From: Polytrichum commune
Lineage: Eukaryota; Streptophyta; Polytrichopsida; Polytrichales; Polytrichaceae
NCBI GenBank assembly: GCA_950295325.1
Contig: OX485804.1
Span: 63,828,533 to 63,892,532 of the forward strand
Direction of reading: 5' to 3'
Length of the DNA stretch: 64,000 bases
Part shown: piece after piece, positions 56,240 to 64,000 of the stretch
Layout: each line of letters starts with the position of its first letter
Numbering within the stretch: the first letter of the stretch is position 1
Notes under the pieces: generated by a model
Seen by the model: only the letters and a program-made list of their open reading frames with translations
Told to the model about the DNA's origin: nothing
Database searches by the model: none
Position numbers and translations under genes: made by a program

Positions 56240-59200
56240 CTACATACGTGCGTTTCCAATTCCAAGTGACTCTCATCCTATCCCATCCACAAAGGACGTT
56301 CCTCGCCCCCCAAGTTTCGAAAAATCCTTTGAGGAGGGCCTTGGCCGAGTAGGCACTAAACTAGACTAGACTAATTTAACCACCCTAGCCCAAGCAATCT
56401 TGGCATACATAATGAGGACATCTCAAATAAGGTGTTTAACCTTGAATTCATGCCATTGTTCTTGGTTAAACACCTTATCACTATGCTCAATCCAAATCGT
56501 CCAAAGCGTAATGCCATGTAGGAGGTGCCAAATTTTGATTTTCTTAACATAGTCCTTTAGGATCCTTTCCCCAAGAAGGTTTGTTTCCAGTTTAAAATGT
56601 CATAGTTGCATGTTCTAACCCCATAGAGCTCGTGCATGATGAAAGCACCCACCACCAAGCCCGAAGGGCTTGGATGTAGTCCCAAAACTTACACTTAATT
56701 GATTCACTAATTTTAGGGAGGCAAAAAAATACATTGTTTGGAAATGGAGGCTAGGGCGACACATGCTTGCCATTCATTGACTATGCCTACCTTATGCGAA
56801 ATGAACCACATAAATGCAAACTCCTTACCAGATTGTGCTAGGTTCCAAGCATGTGACTAGTAAAATTGGCAATTCTCCTGGAGGTAGCCTTTTCCACTTA
56901 TCCGCCACTTGGGATGTGTCGAAATACATGTTAATGATTCCATCTCTGCCCATCTTAGTGGTATAATTTAGAAAGCAGACCCCCCACCCATCTCCAACGG
57001 TGTGGATCCCACTTGAGCGTAGCAAGTTTGCCATAGAAGAATGTAATTTCCTCTTTCTTCCATCCTCTAGTGGTATACATGACTTTAACATGATGAAAAA
57101 AACCACTCATATTGCCAGTAGGTTTCTCCTACTCACCAAGGCACTTGGAGAAAGTACCCACTGTAGAACACTTATCCAAAAGAGGCAAAGAGATGTGATG
57201 TCGATGCTCCATGAAGGGAGTAAATTAGGTGTAGTAGTGGAGGACAAAGGCCGGATCCCCACTCATTCAATGTAGAACCCAACCCACTAAACGGAATGGC
57301 TGACAAACAAGTCATTTTCCACCACATGACTCCAAAGGTCTATGATTTTGGAAGTAAGTAAGATCCAATCATTTGAATCAAGCACAGTAAATTTGAACTT
57401 ATCTTGTGCCTCCTCCCACAAGATGAAGGTACCGTATTCGCAGTCCCAAATGTCCCACACCCATTGAATCCCTTTACAATAGAGTTCATGGGCCCTAGCA
57501 TAAGTAAAATTATTATCAATGAATTCCAGGCCTACTGACCACTAGAAATCATAATGAAGTACACTAAATATGATATTTAGTGTAATATGGCATTTAATGT
57601 CACTACAATAACTTTTTTAGTGACACTTTCAATGAATAAGTTTACAAAGATTGTCATCCCAACCTACTTTCAATTCATCCAAATGGCGATTATAGAAACA
57701 AAGTTCGGTATATTCTGCATCCTAACAAATATGTGATGAGATATTGTCATGGATGTTTGAAAATTGGATGAAAAATCACTTAGTAAGTGACAATACTTGC
57801 AACATTGTAAATTTGTAATGCCCAATTTTATTTTTGCAAGGAATGACAAATATTGTTAGGTTAACATTTAGTGTTGGTGACACTACAATTAGTATTGAAC
57901 AAGACAATTAGAATTGGTGACACTAAATACCATACATAGTGTAGGACGTACACCCCTTTAGCCATGATCTTTCAAGCTTTGTTGATATGCTCCCAAACCT
58001 TAGACCTATAGAAACCTTGATGTTTCTTGCTAGTAAACCTATCCAAGCTAACCCCCCAAATTTTTTTCCTCTTTGTGGGTTGTATTTGGCCAATCTATGC
58101 CTAAGTACAAGTTGAAGGTTGGAATCCTTGGGTTCCATGGCCTTCACAATCCAATTACAAAGAAGACTAGTCTTGGTGGCTTTTGGATCGACAAGGCCTA
58201 ATGTGCCGATTCGTTTTTATTATTAGCAACGCTTTTTCCAACTAACCTTAGTTCATGTGAGTTGCTCTTTGTCAAACCAGATGTAATTACGGATGGCGCA
58301 TCTAATTTTTGGAAGAAATTTGTTAGAGCCTCCCTCATACCATAATAAAGAACCATAAGTTTGAAAATAAAACATGATTACAAATAACTACCATGTCTGC
58401 CAACGATAGCTTCATAATACTCCAATAGTCCAGCTTTTTGGAAATTTGGGAGTAGGAAAATTGGTCCATGTATGGAGTGTTTTGGTTAAGGCCAAAAGGG
58501 ATTCCTAGTAGCTTGGATAAATCTCCTTCTCCCGCCCATCTCCAGTCCTACCCCTCCAACCATGCGGGTTTGTGAGTATACTAATAGAACCAATAAGGAC
58601 AAGATTTTTCTCAATTGATTTGCATCCATGAGGCATCACTAAACACCTCTAGGAGTCTAACCCATTCATCCACGTAGTACTTGTAACTTCTCACCATGAA
58701 AGAGGAATTGTCGGTGTACTACAAGATGCCCTGTTGTTTTAGTCTTGCTTGGGAGAGTGATTCCCTAAGCCTACCTGCTACTGCTGATTTTTTAATAATG
58801 TGGGTAAGAACCTCCCCCACAATCAAGAAAAGGTAAGGGACAAGGGGGCCTTGTTCTTACCCTTCCATAAAGGTTAAGGCTATGTTCGTGACCCATCTTT
58901 CACTAACATTGAGATTCACACAAAACCTTGGATCCTTTGATGGTGTGTTTGATTGATCTATACCAATGACTTCTCCTAGAGATTTGACGATGTCTAGGGC
59001 TTGGTCATGATGTTCAAATGGCAAGTGTCTAAGTGAGACACATGTGAGGAATGCTAGATTGCTAGGGTTGTCGAAATTAAAACCCGGAACCCAATTTTGT
59101 AGCATACAAGTTCCCTGCTTGGATTTAAATGGGGATAACATGAGCGTCTTATGAATCATGTCACTCAAAATTGCTAGACAAGACGAAGCATCCCTTGCCC

Positions 59201-59930
59201 ATGCTTCTACAAAACTCTAGTAGAGAGTGTTGACCTACTTCCTAATTTAGGGTTTGGGTCCAACAATCCAAAGCCTTAGGGTTAGCTTTTAGATCCTAGG
59301 AACTTGGCGATCGCTAGTTGTTCTTTTAGCAATGCAATGCGAGCTATCAAGTTTTGAGAATCAACTTGAAAGGAACCGTGTCCTTTCCAACCAAAACCCA
59401 TTAATATTCCATTGAACATTGATTGGCAAGATCTCATCAAGTTGGGCTCGAAAAGGGTTGGGACCATTCCCGGATGTGCCTTGGCTTGTCTTAGCCATGA
59501 CCTCAATTACTACATCCTCCATCTCCACATCATGCTTCGGAGCCTCCCCTAAGATCCAACCACTTTTTTTCTCCTTTCCTTCTAACATGAGGTCAAAGCA
59601 AAACGCACTGCCAAATTTGACCTCCTCCACACATCACTCCATTATGTGTTCTCCAAATAACAACGTTGGGATTTGGTAACACTTACTCCTCTCCACCAAG
59701 AAACCTTTGCTCTAATGCCTCCACATCCAAAAGAGGTTTGTATACAAATATCTCAGTCTAGTTTTCTCCAAATTTCAACACTCACATCCTCAATGCGCCC
59801 GGACTTTGATATGCAATGTTTATTGTCCTCTAGAGCTAAGATGATCCATTAAGGCACAATCCCAATGTGTTTGAGACTTGGGCACATGCTCTACCTGCAC
59901 TTCCTTGGACGAGCCATTCCCATTTCTCCA
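56240..59930 (-). pseudogene. Decayed LINE (non-LTR retrotransposon), ORF1 and ORF2 remnants
   Basis: Read on the minus strand. ORF1 remnants (about 59900-58857, several stops and frame changes) contain a plant LINE ORF1 DUF4283 region: MLQNWVPGFNFDNPSNLAFL and VSLRHLPFEHHDQALDIVKS. Directly after a TAA, in the same frame, comes reverse transcriptase sequence (QGPLVPYLFLIVGEVL, about 58850). The usual Y-A-D-D box is changed to Y-T-D-N at about 58709-58720 and preceded by a stop. Thumb-type sequence (DWRWAGEGDLSKLLGIPFGL), GTLGLVDPKATKTSLLCNWI (about 58190) and a C-terminal ITLWTIWIEHSDKVFNQEQW (about 56480) follow. The zinc knuckle of ORF1, the endonuclease and the N-terminal half of the reverse transcriptase are missing. 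An R2-like MITE interrupts ORF2 at 57556-57945. The element is inactive. Confidence 0.85.
57556..57945. mobile_element. R2-related MITE inserted in the LINE
   Basis: The left TACACTAAATATGATATTTA and the right CACTAAATACCATACATAGTGTA are inverted ends. The LINE ORF2 reading resumes on the other side. At about 390 bp it is longer than the 221-bp R2 copies, and inner GTCACTACAATAA / TTGGTGACACTA words mark a second inverted level. Confidence 0.7.
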
Positions 59931-60240
59931 ATACCTAACCCTCCTCTAATCGAGATTTGATGGTTGATTTTTTAATATAAAAATAAAATAAAATAAAAAT
60001 CATATACCGAGTCAAATTCTCCCTCTGTAGTTGGCTTATAAAAGCTCTGTAGCATTTGAAATACATATTTAAAATATTAAAAATGGAGGCGCCTATAACC
60101 AATCACTTGAGAGATTGTGTGTAAGATTTGGAGAAGTTTAAGGCAATGCAAATTGTTCCCATGTAGGAAGATAGAGATCAGGAGGATTGTAATTTTTTTG
60201 GTAATATTACTTCTCTAAATTGAAATTTTTGTGAACTTAT

Positions 60241-60757
60241 GAAGCCAAAAGTTGGCCCAAACATAACATCAATAACTAGAGTATGTCGTAACTGCTCATT
60301 GAAATTGCTCACTCCTCCCCACTTTAGCACTCAAAAATCAGGACATGTGTCATGACACGATTGGCTCTAGCATAATTGAAATTTGGTCCTAACTATACAA
60401 AAATTTAGTCCTAGCTTGATCAAAATATTGGTACCTTATGGATTGTTGATGGGGTCCGGATCAGGAATAGGAGACTATATTATAAGATCAATGTGTGTGT
60501 CATTCAAGATCATAAGCACATCAATCATAAGTAGAATGATTATCCCAATCATAGTAGATTCGCCTATTCCCAGTTAGGTCCCCATCCGCAATCTATAGGG
60601 TACTGTAATTCCAATAAGATTGAGACTCAATTTCGATTAGGCTAGAACCAATAGTGCCATGATAAATGTCCTAATTTTGAGCACTAAAGTAAGGAGGAAT
60701 GAGCAGTTATGGTAGACTCTAGACATTCGTAATATGTTTAGCTCAACTTTTGGCTTC
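60241..60757. mobile_element. Large foldback element, arms about 250 bp
   Basis: The left arm starts GAAGCCAAAAGTTGG and the right arm ends CAACTTTTGGCTTC. Matching pairs run inward in order: TAACTGCTCATT, CACTTTAGCACTCAAAA against TTTTGAGCACTAAAGT, GACATGTGTCATG, TTGGCTCTAGC against GCTAGAACCAA, GGTACCTTATGGATTG, GGGGTCCGGATCAGGAATAG against CTATTCCCAGTTAGGTCCCC. The centre (about 60478-60545) is short and unpaired. No ORF is convincing. Confidence 0.85.
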
Positions 60758-60762
60758 AAAAC

Positions 60763-60998
60763 CCCATGAAATTGGGAGAGCCCAAAAGAAAGTGTCCAAA
60801 GGCCTTCCCAAGACACCTCCAGAATCATGTAGTGTGGTCACCAACCCTCAAGAGTAGTGTGAAGTCATATGTGATCGGGCCCTCAACCAAATGCTATTTC
60901 AATGAATGTCTATTCATGCGGGTCCTCACACATGATAAAATAGAATAATTCAATGGGTGTGAACATTCGGAGTGCCATGGTCTCCTAGTTTTGTGTTA
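60763..60998 (-). mobile_element. Truncated R1 MITE interrupted by another R1
   Basis: Matches 51105-51340 (reverse orientation: AAAGAAAGTGTCCAAAGGCC, AATGCTATTTCAATGAAT, TTTTGTGTTAGG). It stops at the TTA that precedes the next R1 copy. The expected continuation (GCCTACCTCCAAGAGGTGG) is not found right after that copy. Confidence 0.7.
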
Positions 60999-61600
60999 GG
61001 GCCACTTCACACACAAGGCTGAAGGCCCTTGACCATTACAATGTAAGAGCTCTCATTGGTCGAAAAGGCGGAGACCATCCAAGTTCACTTCACACTAGGA
61101 GGTGAAAGCCTAAAGGCCCAAAGAAAAGTTCGTGGATGAAAAGTCTACATGGAGTCCTACATGGCTAGTTGTGGATAAGGGTGCATGGTCTACCGGAATT
61201 TGCGTCAGACCCACCTCCAAGAGGTGGGCTTGACGCAAATTCCGGGAGACCATGAATTTTTTAATATTTTTTCCAGCAGGACAGATTTCAGGATAGACTG
61301 CATGGCAGATTCCAGGACATATTCCAAGACAGATTCCAGAACAGACAAACACCACCAAGTAGTTCTCTTAAATTGATAAACTTGGAGACATATTATATTA
61401 AACCAGATCCTCCCCTCTTATTCTGCCAACAAAATATGCAATGGTCCCGCAACATGGTTCATTCTCACTTCACACTATGCTTGAGGGCCAAAGGCTACAT
61501 AAAATGGCTTTCCCAACACCCATGGTACGGCCTTTGGATGAGAGTCAAGGGTCCTCACCATTACAAGGTCACGGCTCTTGGCTCATGTGTGAAGTGGCCC
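60999..61600 (+). mobile_element. R1 MITE copy, 602 bp, TTA target duplication
   Basis: The left GGGCCACTTCACACACAAGG and the right ATGTGTGAAGTGGCCC are inverted ends. TTA flanks both (60996-60998 and 61601-61603). The interior contains a strong hairpin at 61184-61254 and a short CAGGACAGATTCCA-type minisatellite at about 61275-61345, neither of which is in the other R1 copies. Confidence 0.85.
61184..61254. repeat. Hairpin with about 32-bp arms inside R1
   Basis: CATGGTCTACCGGAATTTGC ... CCACCTC and its inverse GAGGTGG ... GCAAATTCCGGGAGACCATG are separated by only CAA. One arm matches the normal R1 GGAGACCATGG / CCACCTCCAAGAGGTGG segment, so the hairpin looks like an inverted duplication of element sequence. 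Confidence 0.85.
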
Positions 61601-61914
61601 TTAGTGTCTGACTAATGTTTTGGATAGCTCACTTCCAAATCAGCGACTATTTCACAACATTGGTTACAATTAGTGGAGTGATGAAACCACATATGGATGA
61701 TGATACAAATTCCCATCCAAATTCATGCGCTTGCCTCTAAAATATGATGAGTTTATCTAGTTTCCATGATTTTTTTGTGAGATTTTTTCTGACGATTTCA
61801 TCCACGCTAAAAAGCTTGAAAAAAAATCGCACAATACTCTCTCTTTTTTCCTCCCATTTAGTGATGGATTGCCAGTTTGAAAAGCACTGTTCCGAGCGGA
61901 ACTTTTACGTCCTG

Positions 61915-62245
61915 CATCGGCATTGAAGTTCAGGTCAACTGGCTGTCGAGCTTTCTGGATTCTGGTGGCATTTTACCTCCTCTCATGCATGTTCCTAAAA
62001 TGAAAAAGCAAAAAACTCAACAAATTACAAGCCATGCATGCAACATCAGATGCACTAATAAGCACAGTGCAAACAGCATATTGGCCAGTACTGGTCCCCG
62101 TGATGAGCTTTCGAGCTCACTCAATTATATACGCCCCAAATTAAAGGTACTGATGAGCTTAGCTCACTTCCAAGCGTCACTTTAATTAGGGCCCCGCATT
62201 GAAGTTCCAAGTCAACTGGCTGCCATCGAGCTCTCTGGATATATA
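61915..62245. repeat. Two-copy duplication (GCATTGAAGTTC ... CTGGAT), offset about 275 bp
   Basis: GCATTGAAGTTCAGGTCAACTG at about 61921 and GCATTGAAGTTCCAAGTCAACTG at about 62197 are both followed by GCTGTCGAGCTTTCTGGAT-like text. GATGAGCTTTCGAGCTCACT / GATGAGCTTAGCTCACTT is another local pair at 62102 and 62151. The open frame across it has no recognisable domain. Confidence 0.7.
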
Positions 62246-62709
62246 ACTTCCTCCCATCTCTGGACCCCAAACTATATATATATAAACACTATCAAAAAAA
62301 CTATCAGAAAAGAGCATGCAGACCATGTCACATTAACTTAGACATAATTAAAGTTAAGCCCAGTACGAACGGCATGCAAGCTACTTATGGGCTGGCCACA
62401 CACACGCTTATTAGCTCGTGAGTGAGTGAGTACCAACACTTTCATCGGCTTTGATGTTAACTGTTCTTCATCACGAGGCTCAACACACGATTGCGGTTTC
62501 CAAACTTGTAGGAGTAACTCCAATTTGATCATTGTCACGACTCTGGACTCGAGCCTGCTGCTGCGGTAGCCTTTAAATGAGGGCCTATTCCATGAGTACG
62601 AGTACTATACACGCAGTGCAGATTTTGATCATTCCCGCTTCCATAAAATAGCTGTAAGTTAATACGCATCCGCATGTGTTGGAGGGAGGGAATAATCGTG
62701 TAAAAGTGT

Positions 62710-63172
62710 AAGGTAGAAATAAGGTGATTCACATTGAGGATTTGGTCTGACAATCGTGAGATCATTTTCCAAGATAGACGAGAAGGATTCGTGAAGAATG
62801 CAAGTTGTTTCATATTTTTCTGCCTTATACAAAAAATGCTACAATTTTTCAAAGTGGAAAGTTGTCTAAACCCCTACTCGTTCACTAGATTCTCCCTACA
62901 CCGAACACTGTAATTCGCATTTCCATACATAACATCGCCTAAATCGGCTACCTTGTGATGCTAGGATTAAAAGTATGCAGTATGATTAAAAGTACTGCGA
63001 TCTGTGATACCTTGTGATATATTAACACTTGCCTCCCATTGGCTACAATAAGTGTACACGCATTGAAGTTGCCGCCGAGCCATGATCGGTTTTAGAAATG
63101 GCACTTCACCATTATGATGGCGGTCTAGTGCACGGCTAGACGGTGGTTAACGGGCTATGGTATTTCTACCTT
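62710..63172. mobile_element. Second copy of the AAGGTAGAAATACC element
   Basis: The right end GGGCTATGGTATTTCTACCTT is intact. The left end AAGGTAGAAATAAGG is damaged just inside the terminus. The interior matches 32283-32705, with about 50 extra bases (TATGCAGTATGATTAAAAGT) near 62970-63000. Confidence 0.75.
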
Positions 63173-63349
63173 ACATCTCATTCACCCAACGTAACATGCC
63201 TGAAGTAGAATGCAATCCATAGTTTTTTTTTATAAATTTGATACCGTAACTGGTTTTAAAATCTTGAATAGTCTACTGAGAGTTATTTGAGATGATACGG
63301 CAACAAACTTATAGGGAGTCAAGTTGTAATGTTGGATGGGTGAGAGGTA

Positions 63350-63352
<3 letters not shown>

Positions 63353-63383
<31 letters not shown>
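63353..63383. repeat. (CT)n microsatellite
   Basis: About 15 CT units. Confidence 0.95.
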
Positions 63384-63385
<2 letters not shown>

Positions 63386-63389
63386 CTTG

Positions 63390-63630
63390 TGTGCCCCTAA
63401 GATTGAGTGCCACTTTACATTGGAGTTGGCCCCTTGACCCTGTGATATGCAAAATATGTGATAGGTTGCTAGAGATAGTCCAAGTTCACTTTACACTAGA
63501 CGTTGAAGGCTTGAGGTACCAGAGAAATCAAATGGATGAAAATTTCTATATGACCTCCTACATGGCAGCAAGTGCATAATGCTTCATGGTCTACCTACCA
63601 AGTATTGCATTAGGCCAATCAAAAAGAGAT
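63390..63630. repeat. Strongly diverged R1-like fragment
   Basis: Contains TGCCACTTTACATTGGAGTT, CAAGTTCACTTTACACTAGA and CTACATGGCAGCAAGTGCAT in the same order as R1 (CCACTTCACAC, AAGTTCACTTCACACTA, CTACATGGCATC). The ends are degraded. Confidence 0.5.
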
Positions 63631-63654
63631 AAGTCTAACACAAAACTAGGAGTA

Positions 63655-63850
63655 GTGCGTTAGGCCTTTGGGCCCTCACTAGGTGTAAACCCAATGTGGA
63701 CCAAGAGGAATGACCATGCACCAAAAAGTGAATGTGTTGATTTTTTTTTAAATATGTGCCCAAAGAAGGGTAGTTTTGAAAAAATTTCAAGTTTGACCAT
63801 TTTCATGTCTTCTCTTGGCTTCACTTCTCTTCACTTCTCTTATCTTTTTG
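63655..63850. repeat. Second copy of the 42595-42800 repeat
   Basis: GGCCTTTGGGCCCTCACTAG, GTGGACCAAGAGGAATGACC and ATTTCAAGTTTGACCATTTTC follow the same order as in the partner. A CTTCACTTCTCTT duplication sits at its end. Confidence 0.75.
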
Positions 63851-64000
63851 TTTTCGCATGTTTTCACCTTGAATTTCAATAAGCATGCAATGAAGGAGAG
63901 GAGGAGACAAATTTGGCTCTTAGGCTTATACATGCTTTTGTACATGCTTATAAAGCATGTTGTCGACAACAAGCATTGATTTTGCAAGGATAATGAGAGA

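Noticed and set aside
55906-56265. Gly/Trp/Val-rich membrane-like ORF on the minus strand
   Set aside because: It overlaps low-complexity sequence at the LINE 3' end. The two overlapping frames look equally 'membrane-like', a composition effect.

Overview
This is nuclear DNA of a land plant. It carries a spliced gene of the plant glycine-rich domain protein (GRDP, DUF1399) family, a spliced plant-type RNase H-like gene, a plant LINE with a DUF4283 ORF1, and many MITE-like elements. The repeat load and long introns point to a large genome. A non-seed plant (bryophyte, lycophyte or fern) is possible, but I cannot place it.

Layout. Positions 1-6300 are repeat-rich and hold three unassigned ORFs. 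Positions 6443-16283 (+) hold the GRDP gene. I resolved it into 11 exons whose phases all match, giving an 879-residue protein. Positions 17509-19950 (-) hold a two-exon RNase H-like gene of 215 residues with all four catalytic acidic residues. The two genes converge. Positions 20000-64000 show no gene I can defend. They hold MITE families, foldback elements, tRNA-like (SINE-like) sequences, short tandem arrays, a decayed LINE (about 56.2-59.9 kb, minus strand) and a 715-bp element with perfect 14-bp ends inserted in a 200-bp tandem repeat.

Main observations. (1) At least five of the ten GRDP introns, and the single RNase H intron, consist largely of imperfect tandem duplications. In GRDP intron 9 the repeat carries up to eight extra copies of the gene's own 5' splice site. 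In the RNase H intron both the 5' and the 3' splice sites are copied. (2) The GRDP model needs one GC-AG intron (intron 6) and probably a second (intron 10). (3) The 715-bp element has an 8-bp target duplication, two empty-site paralogues beside it, and an 86-codon ORF. (4) A PIF/Harbinger-like MITE family (GGGCCACTTCACAC ends, TAA/TTA duplications) is nested into itself, and one member carries GC-rich cargo. No operon, CRISPR array or prokaryote-like gene cluster was seen. The two genes have no evident functional link.

Repeat names used below are local: R1 = PIF-like GGGCCACTTCACAC family; R2 = family with palindromic ends (ACACTAAATATG...); R3 = CCGGTT-rich family with GGGGAGA ends; R4 = AAGGTATGTGGGTGTTA-ended family; R5 = AAGGTAGATGG-starting repeat.
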